Below the pieces are notes generated by a model that worked only from the letters and a program-made list of their open reading frames with translations, was not told the origin of the DNA and did not search any database. This document shows, piece by piece, positions 38,641 to 51,269 of a stretch of 64,000 bases of DNA. Source of the stretch: Aldersonia sp. NBC_00410 (GTDB lineage Bacteria > Actinomycetota > Actinomycetes > Mycobacteriales > Mycobacteriaceae); contig NZ_JAPENM010000011.1 in NCBI RefSeq assembly GCF_026342035.1, positions 128,989 to 192,988 on the forward strand. Reading direction: 5' to 3'. A program made the position numbers and the translations under genes. Numbering within the stretch: position 1 is the first letter of the stretch; every line of letters starts with the position of its first letter.

Positions 38641-39287
38641 AGCGCGGCCGGGCGGCCGCCGTAGGGTCCAGGTGAGGCGGTCGTCCCGGTCGGGCGCAGC
38701 ACCTTTCGCCTGGTCAGCACCCGCTGCAGATTCGTGGTGTCCACGTCGTACCCCAAGGCCGCGCAATAGATTTCGCGTAGTGTCGACATGCTGAATTCGG
38801 CGGGGGACAGGCCGAAGGCGATATTGGTGTAGGACAGCTTCGCGGCCAGTCGGGTGCGGGCGTAGTCGACGACGATGCCGTGGTCGAACGACATCTGTGG
38901 CAGCCGCGACACCGGATGCCAGCGGGTGTCCTCGGGTAACTGGGGATCGGCGGTCAAGGGCACCAGGCCGAGGAAGGTCGACGCGATCCGGCGCGGGGGG
39001 CCGGGGACGCGGTTCGGGTCGCTGAAAACCGACAGCTGCTCGAGATGTGACAGCTTGCGTACGTCGACCTTCTCCGCGAGCTGACGACGGGCGGACGCAG
39101 TGAGATCCTCGTCATCGCGCAGGGCGCCGCCCGGCAGCGACCAGGTGCCGCGCTGCGGTTCCAGCGCGCGTTGCCAGAGCAGAACTGCCAGCTCAGGGTG
39201 TCCATTACCGGCCGCTGCGGCGGCGTTGAAGTGACGTACCTGGAACACCGCGGTGAGCGCTTCGTGAACGGTGCTACCATGTGGCAT
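38574..39287 (-). CDS. nrtR: Nudix-related transcriptional regulator of NAD synthesis (NrtR)
   Basis: 237 residues. The N-terminal two-thirds is a Nudix fold, but the Nudix box ([20 protein letters not shown]) has lost catalytic Glu residues (RQLAEK for REUXEE), as in NrtR proteins that bind ADP-ribose without cleaving it. A winged helix follows ([40 protein letters not shown] ends at about residue 200). It is divergent from nadABC with a perfect palindrome between. ATG 39287 leaves that palindrome wholly outside the gene; ATG 39299 would start inside it. Expected role: repress nadABC and itself when NAD is plentiful. Confidence 0.88.
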   Translation of the reverse strand: MPHGSTVHEALTAVFQVRHFNAAAAAGNGHPELAVLLWQRALEPQRGTWSLPGGALRDDEDLTASARRQLAEKVDVRKLSHLEQLSVFSDPNRVPGPPRRIASTFLGLVPLTADPQLPEDTRWHPVSRLPQMSFDHGIVVDYARTRLAAKLSYTNIAFGLSPAEFSMSTLREIYCAALGYDVDTTNLQRVLTRRKVLRPTGTTASPGPYGGRPAALYRFTDTELRVTDEFAALRPPG

Positions 39288-39310
39288 GTTTTCGATCATA
39301 AGTCGAAAAC
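39288..39310. promoter_or_regulatory. Predicted NrtR operator between nrtR and nadA
   Basis: Perfect inverted repeat GTTTTCGA (39288-39295) and TCGAAAAC (39303-39310) with a seven-base spacer TCATAAG. It abuts the nrtR ATG at 39287 and is 55 bases before nadA. A GTTAAT hexamer (39321-39326) just downstream could be part of the nadA promoter. It is the only long palindrome in this gap. Confidence 0.75.
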
Positions 39311-39365
39311 TCCGATTGGTGTTAATCGGCCACGCGGGCCGGTGACGCTGGGAAGGAAGTTCGAC

Positions 39366-40388
39366 ATGGCGACGTCGACACTGGAGCGGATCCACAACGG
39401 CCCGGAAGGGTTCAGCGGCGTTTCGGCCACTCCCGAATGGGCCGAGGAGATCAAACGCCTCGCGCGGCAGCGCAACGCCACGATCCTTGCGCACAACTAC
39501 CAGCTGCCCGAGATTCAGGACATCGCCGACCATGTCGGCGACTCGCTGGCCCTGTCCCGGATTGCGGCCGAGGTGCCCGAGGAGACCATCGTCTTCTGCG
39601 GCGTGCACTTCATGGCCGAGACCGCCAAGATCCTGAGCCCGGAGAAAACCGTGCTGATCCCGGACGAGCGCGCGGGCTGCTCGTTGGCCGATTCGATCAC
39701 CGCCGACGATCTGCGCGCCTGGAAGGCCGAGTTCCCGGACGCCGTCGTGGTGTCCTACGTGAACACCACCGCCGAGGTGAAGGGGCTCACGGACATCTGC
39801 TGCACCTCGTCCAACGCGGTGGACGTCGTCGCCTCGATCGACCCGGAGCGCGAAGTGCTGTTCCTGCCCGACCAGTTTCTCGGCGCGCACGTCAAGCGAG
39901 TCACCGGCCGAGAGAACATGCAGATCTGGGCGGGCGAGTGCCACGTGCACGCCGGCATCAACGGGGACGAGCTCACCGAACAGGCGCGCACCCACCCGGA
40001 CGCCGAGCTGTTCGTGCACCCCGAGTGCGGCTGCGCCACCTCGGCGCTCTATCTCGCCGGCGAGGGCTCGTTCCCCGCCGACCGGGTGCACATCCTGTCC
40101 ACCGGCGGCATGATCGACGCGGCGAAAGCGTCGCGCTCGACGCAGGTGCTTGTCGCCACCGAGGTCGGCATGCTGCACCAGTTGCGCAAGGCCGCGCCCG
40201 GTATCGACTTCCAGGCCGTCAACGACCGCGCGTCGTGCAAGTACATGAAGATGATCACCCCCGCGGCGCTGCTGCGCTGCCTCACCGAGGGTGCCGACGA
40301 GGTGCACGTCGATCCCGAGACCGCCGCGCGGGCGCGTACCTCCGTGCAGCGGATGATCGAGATCGGTAACCCGGGCGGGGGCGAGTGA
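39366..40388 (+). CDS. nadA: Quinolinate synthase A
   Basis: Condenses iminoaspartate with dihydroxyacetone phosphate to quinolinate, using a [4Fe-4S] cluster. 340 residues. [50 protein letters not shown] and [15 protein letters not shown] carry the conserved substrate and cluster Cys residues. ATG 39366 has GGAAGGAA about nine bases upstream; the open frame before it is only a shadow of the divergent nrtR. Its stop overlaps nadB's GTG, so nadA-nadB-nadC is a coupled operon. Confidence 0.96.
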   Translation: MATSTLERIHNGPEGFSGVSATPEWAEEIKRLARQRNATILAHNYQLPEIQDIADHVGDSLALSRIAAEVPEETIVFCGVHFMAETAKILSPEKTVLIPDERAGCSLADSITADDLRAWKAEFPDAVVVSYVNTTAEVKGLTDICCTSSNAVDVVASIDPEREVLFLPDQFLGAHVKRVTGRENMQIWAGECHVHAGINGDELTEQARTHPDAELFVHPECGCATSALYLAGEGSFPADRVHILSTGGMIDAAKASRSTQVLVATEVGMLHQLRKAAPGIDFQAVNDRASCKYMKMITPAALLRCLTEGADEVHVDPETAARARTSVQRMIEIGNPGGGE

Positions 40389-41980
40389 CCGTGGTCCGCC
40401 GTGCGGCCTCCTGGGAGGCCGAGGCGGACCTGGTTGTCACCTGGGAGGCGAACGCCGACTTCGTCGTCGTGGGCGGCGGCGTCGCCGGGCTGACCGCGGC
40501 CCGCACCGCGACCCTGCTCGGGCTGCGCGTGCTCACGCTCAGCAAGGGCGGGCCGACCGACACCTCGACGCAGTACGCCCAGGGCGGGATCGCGGTCGTT
40601 GCCGATATCGACGACACCGAGGACTCGCACGCGGCGGACACGATCGCGGCGGGCGCGGGGCTGTGCGACCCGGAGGCGGTGAAGTCCATCGTCGGTGCCG
40701 GCAGGCACGCGGTGAGCATCCTGACCGACCTCGGCGCCGTGTTCGACCACGGCGGTGACGGCCGGGTACTGCGGACCCGCGAAGGCGGGCACAGCACGCG
40801 CCGGATCATCCATGCGGGCGGCGACGCCACCGGTGCGGAGGTGCAGCGGGCGCTCGGTGCCGCCGGCATGCCGGTGCTGTTCGGCGCCGCCGCGGCACGG
40901 GTGGTCACCGGGCGCGACGGCGTGCAGGGCGTGATTGCGTTGTCGGACCGGGGTTGCGGGGTGATCCACGCACCCGCCGTGCTGCTGGCCACCGGTGGGC
41001 TCGGCCAGTTGTATGCGTGCAGCACCAACCCGGCGGGGGCGACGGCTGACGGGGTTGCGCTCGCGCTCGACGCCGGCGCGGCGGTCGCTGACCTCGAGTT
41101 CGTTCAGTTTCATCCGACCGTGCTGTTTGCCGCCGGTGGGCTCGGTCGTCGCCCGCTGATCAGCGAGGCCGTTCGCGGTGAAGGGGCACGACTCGTCGAC
41201 GCTTTCGGGATGTCGGTGACCGAAGGGGTGCATCCGCTCGGGGATCTCGCGCCGCGCGACGTCGTGTCGAAGGCGATCGCGGCCCGCTTGCGTGCGACCG
41301 GAACCGACCACGTGTTCCTCGATGCCCGTGCGATCGATGGCTTCCCGCAACGGTTCCCGACGATCACCGCCTCCTGTCTGGCCGCGGGGATCGACCCGCG
41401 CCGCGACCTGATCCCGGTCGCTCCGGCCGCGCACTATCAGTGTGGCGGCGTGGTGACCGACCTGTACGGCCGCACCGATGTGCCCGGCCTGTACGCCGCG
41501 GGCGAGGTGGCCCGGACCGGCCTGCACGGCGCAAACCGGTTGGCGTCCAATAGCTTGCTCGAAGGCCTCGTGATCGGTGAGCGTGCCGGTGCGGCGGCCG
41601 CCGAACGGCGCGACGTACGGGCGCAGGTGCGCGACGCCACGCTCGTGCCGCAACCGGTGCTCGCACGAACCGACGTGCAGCGCGTGATGACCGAGCAAGC
41701 CGGTGTCGTTCGCGACGGTCTCGGACTCGACGATGCCACGGCGCAGCTGAACTTTGCCGACGCGGTGGTGTCCACCGACATTGCCGCGGTGGAGGATTCG
41801 GCCTTGACTGTTACGGCGCGGGCGCTCGTGCTCGCGGCGTCGGTGCGCACCGAGAGCCGAGGCTGCCATACCCGCGCGGACCACCCCGAAACCGACGACA
41901 CGCAGCGCCGCAGCACCGTGGTGCGGCGTAACGCCGACGGTGAACTCGCCGTCGATTCGACACTGGCAGGAGTGCCCTGA
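40385..41980 (+). CDS. nadB: L-aspartate oxidase
   Basis: FAD enzyme oxidising aspartate to iminoaspartate for NadA. 531 residues. FAD motif [64 protein letters not shown] and [15 protein letters not shown] are family signatures. GTG 40385 overlaps the nadA stop. The N-terminus is odd: before the FAD fold it carries an extra segment in which [10 protein letters not shown] and [10 protein letters not shown] repeat each other, pointing to a small internal duplication, or to a true start further downstream. Confidence 0.95.
   Translation: MTVVRRAASWEAEADLVVTWEANADFVVVGGGVAGLTAARTATLLGLRVLTLSKGGPTDTSTQYAQGGIAVVADIDDTEDSHAADTIAAGAGLCDPEAVKSIVGAGRHAVSILTDLGAVFDHGGDGRVLRTREGGHSTRRIIHAGGDATGAEVQRALGAAGMPVLFGAAAARVVTGRDGVQGVIALSDRGCGVIHAPAVLLATGGLGQLYACSTNPAGATADGVALALDAGAAVADLEFVQFHPTVLFAAGGLGRRPLISEAVRGEGARLVDAFGMSVTEGVHPLGDLAPRDVVSKAIAARLRATGTDHVFLDARAIDGFPQRFPTITASCLAAGIDPRRDLIPVAPAAHYQCGGVVTDLYGRTDVPGLYAAGEVARTGLHGANRLASNSLLEGLVIGERAGAAAAERRDVRAQVRDATLVPQPVLARTDVQRVMTEQAGVVRDGLGLDDATAQLNFADAVVSTDIAAVEDSALTVTARALVLAASVRTESRGCHTRADHPETDDTQRRSTVVRRNADGELAVDSTLAGVP
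40411..40470. repeat. Diverged 30-bp tandem duplication at the 5' end of nadB
   Basis: Units 40411-40440 and 40441-40470 both start CTGGGAGGC and agree at 21 of 30 positions. They encode [10 protein letters not shown] and [10 protein letters not shown]. The second copy is the normal first beta-strand leading into the FAD motif; the first copy is extra. Confidence 0.6.
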
Positions 41981-42843
41981 TGGATTCCGTGCTCGACGGT
42001 CCCGTTCGCGACGAGGTGCTGGCCCTGATCCGCACCGCTCTCGATGAGGACCTGCGCTATGGTCCCGACATCACCAGCGCCGCAACGGTTCCGGCAGAGG
42101 CGTCGGCGAAGGCCGCAGTCGTCTCGCGCTCGATGGGCACCGTCGCCGGGATCGACATCGGCCTGCTCGTACTCGACGAGGTTCTCGGCGCTGGGGGCTA
42201 CGAGGTGCTCGACCGGGTCGTAGACGGCACCCGCGTCGCACCGGGCCAGGCGGTGCTCACCCTGCACGCGCCCACCCGAGGACTGCTCACCGCCGAGCGG
42301 ACCATGCTGAACCTGCTGTGCCACCTGTCCGGAATCGCGACCGCGACGGCGGCGTGGGTCGACGCGGTGGCGGGCACCGACTGCCGGATCCGCGACAGCC
42401 GCAAGACATTGCCCGGCTTGCGGGCGCTGCAGAAGTACGCCGTGCGCGTCGGCGGCGGGGTCAACCACCGGATGGGGCTCGGCGACGCGGCACTGATCAA
42501 GGACAACCACGTCGTCGCCGCCGGCTCGGTGGTCGCCGCGCTCCGAGCCGTCCGCGAGTTGCGTCCCGACATCGAATGCGAGGTCGAGGTGGACAGCCTC
42601 GAGCAGCTCGACGCGGTGCTCGCCGAGGACGTCGAACTCGTGCTGCTGGACAACTTTCCGCTCTGGCAGACCCAGGCAGCGGTGCAGCGGCGCAACAAGA
42701 CCTCGCCGCGCACCAAGCTCGAGTCCTCCGGTGGGCTCACCCTCGACGTCGCCGCCGACTACGCCGGGACCGGGGTCGATTACCTCGCGGTGGGTGCGCT
42801 CACGCACTCGGTGGGCGTTCTCGACCTCGGCCTGGATATGTAG
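41980..42843 (+). CDS. nadC: Nicotinate-nucleotide pyrophosphorylase (quinolinate phosphoribosyltransferase)
   Basis: Makes nicotinate mononucleotide from quinolinate and PRPP. 287 residues. DLRYGPDITS, RTMLNLLCHLSGIAT, DSRKTLPGLRALQKYAVRVGG, NHRMGLGDAALIKDNH and LESSGGL are the diagnostic QPRTase motifs with the PRPP and quinolinate-binding Arg/Lys residues. ATG 41980 shares a base with the nadB stop (TGATG). Last gene of nadABC; 45 bases on lies a palindrome cluster, then the convergent MFS gene. Confidence 0.96.
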   Translation: MDSVLDGPVRDEVLALIRTALDEDLRYGPDITSAATVPAEASAKAAVVSRSMGTVAGIDIGLLVLDEVLGAGGYEVLDRVVDGTRVAPGQAVLTLHAPTRGLLTAERTMLNLLCHLSGIATATAAWVDAVAGTDCRIRDSRKTLPGLRALQKYAVRVGGGVNHRMGLGDAALIKDNHVVAAGSVVAALRAVRELRPDIECEVEVDSLEQLDAVLAEDVELVLLDNFPLWQTQAAVQRRNKTSPRTKLESSGGLTLDVAADYAGTGVDYLAVGALTHSVGVLDLGLDM

Positions 42844-42887
42844 GGACTCGACACGTAGTTCGGCGGTGCGACGGTAGGCGGTGCGGG

Positions 42888-42933
42888 TGAACGGTACGTT
42901 CAGTCGATCAGGTCGACTGAACGGTTCCGTTCA
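42888..42933. repeat. Paired palindrome cluster between nadC and the MFS gene (copy 1)
   Basis: TGAACGGTACGTTCA (42888-42902) and TGAACGGTTCCGTTCA (42918-42933) are both palindromic. They are joined by GTCGATCAGGTCGAC, so that GTTCAGTCGA and TCGACTGAAC also form a perfect 10-bp stem around TCAGG. The second palindrome extends to a 20-bp GACTGAAC...GTTCAGTC. The cluster sits between convergent gene ends, like the related copy at 56801-56856, and may act as a two-way terminator. No T-run follows. Confidence 0.85.
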
Positions 42934-42943
42934 GTCGGCAGGA

Positions 42944-44461
42944 TCAGATGCCCGGCGCCGCCGGAACGGACTCTCGATCGCGCGCCGCGTGCCGGGGCAG
43001 GAACAACGCGGGAACAATGATCAGCGCCGTCAGCGCGGTGGCGACCCAGAACGCGAACCCGAAGGAGTCGGCCAGCAGCGGGCCGACGACCGGCATAGCC
43101 TCCGGCGACACGTTGCTGAGCTGGTTCGTCCCGCCGCCTTGTGACTCGACCCCGGCGGCGGAGAGTTGCCCGGTGAGTCGCTGGGTCAGCGCCGTCACCA
43201 GCAGCGCGGTGCCCAGTGACGCCCCGACCTGCTGGATGGCCGACAACGAGGGCGCGGCCCGCGAGACCGCGTCGTGGCCGAGGTTCGAGTAGGCGGCCGC
43301 GAAGGTCGGCATCATGACCGAGCCGAGGCCCATGCCGCGCACGAACAGCGCGACACACAGCCACACGTAGGGCGTGTCGACGCCCAGTTGGGTGAACGGC
43401 AGGGTGCCCAGCACCGCAAGCACCACCCCGACCGGGACCACGTAGCCTGCGCCGATTCGATCGGTGAGCCTGCCGGCGATCACCATGGCCACCATCGCGC
43501 CGAGGCCCTGCGGGGCGAGCAGGAGGCCGGCGTTCATGGCGCCCTGTCCGCGAACGGTCTGGTAGTACAGCGGAAGCAACAGCATGCCGCCGAACAGGGC
43601 GATGGCGACCAGGAAGACCGCGACCGTCCCGCTGGCGAACAACCGGTTGGTGAACAGCCGGACGTCGATGATCGAGGCGGCGCCCTTGCGCAGGCTGTGC
43701 CAGGTGTAGACGGCGAGGCCGCAGGCGCCGCCGATCAGCCACCCGAGCACGCCCCACTGGCCGAATCCGCCGTGTGCGCTGGCTTGAGACAGTCCGTAGA
43801 GCAGGGACACGAGGCTGCCCGAGAGTACGACGAGACCGAGCACGTCGAGCCGTCCGGCGCCGGGTAACGCACCACCGGCGGGCAGTTTCCACATCGCAAG
43901 CGCAATCGCGAGGATGCCGACGGGGACATTCACCAGGAAGATCCAGTGCCAGCTCGCGTACTCGACGAGCACGCCGCCGATCACAGGACCGAGTACCGGC
44001 CCCAGCAGCATGGGAATGCCGATGATGCTCATCGCTCGCCCGAGGCGGTTCGGCCCCGCGGCCCTGGCGATGATCGCCTGGCCGCCCGGCAGCAGCATGC
44101 CGCCGCCGAGCCCCTGGATGACGCGGAACGCGATCAGGCTTTCGATCGACCAGGCGGCCGCACACAGCGCCGAGCCGGCGACGAACAACCCGATGGAGAC
44201 GAGCCAGGTCGCCTTCGGCCCGAACCGGTCCATGACCCAACCGGTGAGCGGAATGACCAGTGCAACGGCAAGGAGGTAACCGGTGATCACCCACTGTGTG
44301 GTGGACAGCGGCGCGTCGAGTTCCCTGCTCAAGGAATTCAGGGCCACGTTCACGATCGTGGTGTCGAGCACCACCATGATCAGTCCGGACACCACCACGA
44401 GCCCGGTGATGATGACGCTGCGGTCGAGTTTGTCCGACTGGCGTGCGGTGGAGGTATCCAT
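42944..44461 (-). CDS. MFS efflux transporter, DHA2 (EmrB/QacA) family
   Basis: 505 residues with about fourteen membrane segments. The N-terminal motif LDTTIVNVALNSL is motif D1 of 14-segment drug:proton antiporters, GWVMDRFGPKATWLVS is motif A and LLGPVLGPVIGGVLVEYASWHWIF is motif C, the antiporter signature. ATG 44461 is chosen; the preceding open sequence lacks family character. Export of drugs or lipophilic compounds is likely; the substrate is unknown. The thiolase gene ends just upstream on the same strand (32 bases), so the two may be cotranscribed. Confidence 0.9.
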   Translation of the reverse strand: MDTSTARQSDKLDRSVIITGLVVVSGLIMVVLDTTIVNVALNSLSRELDAPLSTTQWVITGYLLAVALVIPLTGWVMDRFGPKATWLVSIGLFVAGSALCAAAWSIESLIAFRVIQGLGGGMLLPGGQAIIARAAGPNRLGRAMSIIGIPMLLGPVLGPVIGGVLVEYASWHWIFLVNVPVGILAIALAMWKLPAGGALPGAGRLDVLGLVVLSGSLVSLLYGLSQASAHGGFGQWGVLGWLIGGACGLAVYTWHSLRKGAASIIDVRLFTNRLFASGTVAVFLVAIALFGGMLLLPLYYQTVRGQGAMNAGLLLAPQGLGAMVAMVIAGRLTDRIGAGYVVPVGVVLAVLGTLPFTQLGVDTPYVWLCVALFVRGMGLGSVMMPTFAAAYSNLGHDAVSRAAPSLSAIQQVGASLGTALLVTALTQRLTGQLSAAGVESQGGGTNQLSNVSPEAMPVVGPLLADSFGFAFWVATALTALIIVPALFLPRHAARDRESVPAAPGI

Positions 44462-44493
44462 GATTGCTCCAGACGTAGCGGGTGGGGCGAGCG

Positions 44494-45642
44494 CTAGGCG
44501 TCGAGTAGCTCCACCAGCGTCGCGTTCGCGGTGCCGCCGCCCTCGCACATGGTCTGCAAGCCGTAGCGAATCCCGTTGTCGCGCATGTTGTTGATCAGTC
44601 GGGTCATCAGGATCGCCCCCGACGCGCCCAGCGGGTGCCCGACCGAGATGGCGCCGCCGAGCGGGTTCACCCGGTCGAGGTCGGCACCCGTCTCCGCGAG
44701 CCAGGCCAGCACGACCGAGGCGAACGCCTCGTTGACCTCGAACGCGCCGATGTCGTCGACACTCAGTCCGCTGCGGCCCAGAATCTTCTCGGTCGCCGGA
44801 ATCGGTCCGGTGAGCACGAGTTTCGGGTCCGCGCCGGAGACGGCTCCGGAGTGGTAGCGAACGATCGGCGTCAGGCCGAGCGCCTTGGCCTTCTCCGGCG
44901 TTGTCACCAGCAGCGCGGCCGCACCGTCGGAGATCTGCGAGGAGTTGCCGGCGTGGATCCAGCCGTCCTCACCCGAGACCGACTTCAGCTTCGCCAGCGA
45001 CTCGACGCTGGTGCCGCGGCGCAGGCCCTCGTCGATCGCGAACGAGCCGTCGGCGACGTCGACGGGCACGATCTGCGTCTCGAATACGCCCTTGTCGATC
45101 GCGGCGGCGGTCAGCGCGTGCGAGCGAGTCGAGTACTCGTCGAGCGCGGCACGCGAAAGGCCCCACCGCTCGGCGATCAGCTGTGCGCCGGTGATCTGGT
45201 TGAAGTCCGCGTCCGGGTAGCGCTGCTTCGGTCCGGGCCCATAGGGCTCGCCGGTCTGACGCGCCACGCCGAGCGGCACCCGGCTCATCGTTTCGACACC
45301 GCCCGCGACGACGAGTTCCTGCTGGCCCGACATCACCGCGAAGGCGGCGTGATCGAGGGCCTGCTGGCTGGAACCGCACGCCCGGTTGATTGTCACCGCA
45401 GGCACTGTCTCCGGCCAGCCCGCCGCCAGCACCGCGAACCGTCCGACGTTGCTGGACTGGTCACCGACCTGACTGACACAGCCCCACTGCACGTCGTCGA
45501 CATCGCCGGGATCGATGCCGGTGCGCCGGACGAGTTCGTTCAGGACGATCGCGGACAACGATGTCGCGTGCACATCGGCCAGCGACCCGTTGCGCTTGCC
45601 GATGGGGGTGCGGACAGCCTCGACGATGACGGCTTCAGGCAT
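44494..45642 (-). CDS. Thiolase (acetyl-CoA acyltransferase)
   Basis: 382 residues. The acyl-accepting Cys is in INRACGSSQQA (Cys 89), the His in GHPLGASG, and the second Cys in MCEGGGTANAT, so the thiolytic/condensing machinery is complete. The whole matches degradative thiolases of the FadA type (AVRTPIGKRNGSLADVHATSL). Substrate chain length or a steroid role cannot be told. ATG 45642 has GTAGGAG six bases upstream. No beta-oxidation partners are adjacent, which is unusual for FadA and leaves the pathway open. Confidence 0.92.
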   Translation of the reverse strand: MPEAVIVEAVRTPIGKRNGSLADVHATSLSAIVLNELVRRTGIDPGDVDDVQWGCVSQVGDQSSNVGRFAVLAAGWPETVPAVTINRACGSSQQALDHAAFAVMSGQQELVVAGGVETMSRVPLGVARQTGEPYGPGPKQRYPDADFNQITGAQLIAERWGLSRAALDEYSTRSHALTAAAIDKGVFETQIVPVDVADGSFAIDEGLRRGTSVESLAKLKSVSGEDGWIHAGNSSQISDGAAALLVTTPEKAKALGLTPIVRYHSGAVSGADPKLVLTGPIPATEKILGRSGLSVDDIGAFEVNEAFASVVLAWLAETGADLDRVNPLGGAISVGHPLGASGAILMTRLINNMRDNGIRYGLQTMCEGGGTANATLVELLDA

Positions 45643-45793
45643 TGAGCTCCTACTTTCGTCTGGAAAATTGTCGCCAGTTACTCGACATTAACCGGAATCG
45701 GGCCGAAGGTCCCCGCTCGGGTCACCATTGTGCTCTGTTGTGGTGCACGTCACGAGCGCAGGCTCGTTGTGCGAGCGCGAGAAGGAGGTCGAA

Positions 45794-46312
45794 ATGCGCA
45801 CCCTGGTGGTTTTCGAATCGATGTTCGGCAACACCGAGCGGGTTGCTCGGGTGGTCGCCGACGAGTTCGCCCGTCTCGGCCCCGTCACCGTGCTCAATGT
45901 CGACGATGCGCCGTCGACCCTCGACGCCTTCGATTTCGTCGTGGCAGGCGCCCCGACGCACGTGTTCGGTCTGAGCAGGCCTCAGACGCGTGCCGACGCG
46001 GCCACACGCATCGAATTCGCGACGGTCACCGGTCGACACGGGTTGCGGGAATGGCTCGACATCGTCTCGCCGGCGAGCCCGGACTGCCCGGCTGCGACCT
46101 TCGGGACGCGCGCTGCGATGCCGCGCGTGATCACCGGATGCGCGGCGCGGGCGGCTCGGCGACGGCTGCACCGCGCCGGCTTCCGGATGGTCGGCAAGCC
46201 GGGTGATTTTCGGGTCAGCGGCGCCCTCGGGCCGCTGATCGACGGGGAGTTGGTGCGTGCCGGCGCCTGGGCACGCGAGCTCACCGACGCCGTGGCGGCG
46301 GTCGGTTGCTAG
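45794..46312 (+). CDS. Flavodoxin-like protein
   Basis: 172 residues from ATG 45794 with AAGGAGG six bases upstream. The N-terminus TLVVFESMFGNTERVARVV is a flavodoxin FMN phosphate-binding loop (T/S-x-T/F-G-N-T), followed by VAGAPTHVFGLSRPQ, the second FMN-contacting loop. The C-terminal half is rich in Arg. It may carry electrons or bind FMN in signalling; no partner reductase is adjacent. The 151-base gap to the divergent thiolase holds no further gene. Confidence 0.8.
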   Translation: MRTLVVFESMFGNTERVARVVADEFARLGPVTVLNVDDAPSTLDAFDFVVAGAPTHVFGLSRPQTRADAATRIEFATVTGRHGLREWLDIVSPASPDCPAATFGTRAAMPRVITGCAARAARRRLHRAGFRMVGKPGDFRVSGALGPLIDGELVRAGAWARELTDAVAAVGC

Positions 46313-46369
46313 GAGCGGGCGGTTTATCCTGGATAATCGGTGTTGTCAATACCGATCGAAGGGATCGCT

Positions 46370-49481
<3,112 letters not shown>

Positions 49482-49567
49482 ACGACCGGCTGCGCGCGGT
49501 CGCGGGGCTGCCCGCGACGCTTGCGGTCTCGGTCGCGGCATTCGCCGGCTGGTCACTGCTGCTCGCG

Positions 49568-50620
49568 GTGGTGCCGCTCGCGCTCGCGCAATCCGGTGCC
49601 TCCGACGCGCTGGCCGGTGCGAGCACGGGTGTGTTCATGGCGGCCACGGTCGCCGCGCAACTGGCCGCGCCGCGGCTGCTGCGTGCGGCCGGCTACCGGC
49701 CGGTGCTCGCGTCCGGCTGCGCACTGCTCGGTGCGCCCGCGCTGGCGCTGCTGATCACGCTCGACCCGGTACCGACCTTGATCGTGTCCGCGGTGCGCGG
49801 CATCGGATTCGGGTTGCTGACCGTCACCGGGAGCGCGCTCATCGCCGAGCTGAGTCCCGCTCGGCTGCTCGCCCGCGCGACCGCGGCACACGGAATCGCC
49901 GCCGCCGCACCGCAAATCGTCGCCCTGCCCGGCGGTGTTCTGCTCGCCGAATACTGGTCGTTGACACCGGTGTTCGTGCTCGGTGCCGCCATTCCGCTGG
50001 GCGCGACCCTCGGTGTCGCGTTCCTACCCGCGGTTCACCCGGCACCGCTTCCGATGGGCGACCGTTCCCGGATGCTGCCGATGGCTGCCATGGCGGTGCC
50101 ATTGGTGGCGATGGCCGTGACCTCGGCGGCATTCGGTGGGCTGTCGAGTCTGCTGACGATCGCGACCGAGGGCACCGCCGCCGCGGCGGTCCTCGCCCTC
50201 GCGGTCCAGGGGCTGGCCACCGTTGCCGGCCGTTACTGGGCCGGGGCCCTGGCCGCTCGCCTGCGGCCGGGACGGCTGCTGCTGCCCGGGTTGGCGGTCG
50301 CGGCCCTGGGACTGGCCCTGGTCGCCGTCTCGCTTGGCGACTCCGTCGAGATTGTGGGTCTGCAGATCGGCGCACTGCTGTTCGGGCTCGGGTTCGGGTT
50401 CTGCCAGAACGACAGTCTGGTGGCGATTTTCGCCGCCGCCGGGCCACAGCGCCTCGGTGCGGCGAGTGCTGCGTGGAACATCGCGTTCGACGGCGGGACG
50501 GGGGTGGGGTCGTTCGTGCTCGGCGTGGTGGCCGCGGCACTCGGCTATGTGTGGGTGTTCGGGGTCGCAGCCGCTGTGGTCGCCGCGGCGGTGCCGATTA
50601 CCCTGAGAGCGTGGAGATGA
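49568..50620 (+). CDS. MFS transporter inside the his operon (5' end uncertain)
   Basis: 350 residues from GTG 49568, with about eleven hydrophobic segments and MFS features ([21 protein letters not shown]). The start is a problem: the frame is open upstream and at 49481-49567 encodes DDRLRAVAGLPATL followed by a good first helix ([18 protein letters not shown]), which GTG 49568 would cut in half. No ATG, GTG or TTG was found in the 270 bases read upstream; CTG 49490 is one option. It lies between hisB and hisH, 7 bases before hisH. The substrate could be a histidine-related compound, but this is guesswork. Confidence 0.75.
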   Translation: MVPLALAQSGASDALAGASTGVFMAATVAAQLAAPRLLRAAGYRPVLASGCALLGAPALALLITLDPVPTLIVSAVRGIGFGLLTVTGSALIAELSPARLLARATAAHGIAAAAPQIVALPGGVLLAEYWSLTPVFVLGAAIPLGATLGVAFLPAVHPAPLPMGDRSRMLPMAAMAVPLVAMAVTSAAFGGLSSLLTIATEGTAAAAVLALAVQGLATVAGRYWAGALAARLRPGRLLLPGLAVAALGLALVAVSLGDSVEIVGLQIGALLFGLGFGFCQNDSLVAIFAAAGPQRLGAASAAWNIAFDGGTGVGSFVLGVVAAALGYVWVFGVAAAVVAAAVPITLRAWR

Positions 50621-50627
50621 GCCGATC

Positions 50628-51257
50628 GTGAAGACCATTGCACTGCTCGACTACGGGTCCGGCAATCTGCATTCCGCACAGCGCGCGTTGGCTCGCGCGG
50701 GCGCCGATGTCGAGGTGACCGACGATCCGGAGCGGGTGCTCGCGGCAGACGGGTTGGTGGTGCCGGGCGTCGGTGCGTTCGCCGCGTGCATGTCCGGACT
50801 GCGGGGCGTCCGCGGTGAGCGGATGATCGGGCAACGTCTCGCGGGTGGTCGCCCGGTGCTCGGCATCTGCGTCGGCATGCAGATCCTGTTCGAGCGCGGC
50901 GTCGAATTCGGCGTGGAAGCCAGCGGCTGCGGCGAGTGGCCCGGCACGGTGGAACGCCTGCCTGCCGCAGTGCTGCCGCATATGGGATGGAACACGGTGC
51001 AGGCGCCGCAGGACAGTGTCCTGTTCGCCGGTCTCGATGCCGATACGCGGTTCTACTTCGTGCACTCCTACGCGGCCCAGCAGTGGGCGCTGCCGCCGTC
51101 GGAGGTGTTCGCGCCCGCGAAGCTCACCTGGTCCGAGCATGGCGCGCCGTTCCTGGCCGCTGTCGAGAACGGGGTGCTCTCGGCCACGCAGTTCCATCCC
51201 GAGAAGTCCGGCGATGCGGGGGCGCAGCTGCTGCGCAACTGGGTCGAGTCGATCTGA
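50628..51257 (+). CDS. hisH: Imidazole glycerol phosphate synthase, glutaminase subunit
   Basis: Class-I glutamine amidotransferase that supplies ammonia to HisF. 209 residues. The catalytic triad is visible: Cys in [10 protein letters not shown], and His/Glu in TQFHPEKSG; the N-terminal [12 protein letters not shown] is diagnostic of HisH. GTG 50628 follows the MFS stop by seven bases. In mycobacteria hisA comes next; here a 1.25-kb opposite-strand gene intervenes. Confidence 0.96.
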   Translation: MKTIALLDYGSGNLHSAQRALARAGADVEVTDDPERVLAADGLVVPGVGAFAACMSGLRGVRGERMIGQRLAGGRPVLGICVGMQILFERGVEFGVEASGCGEWPGTVERLPAAVLPHMGWNTVQAPQDSVLFAGLDADTRFYFVHSYAAQQWALPPSEVFAPAKLTWSEHGAPFLAAVENGVLSATQFHPEKSGDAGAQLLRNWVESI

Positions 51258-51269
51258 GCCGACCGCGAG

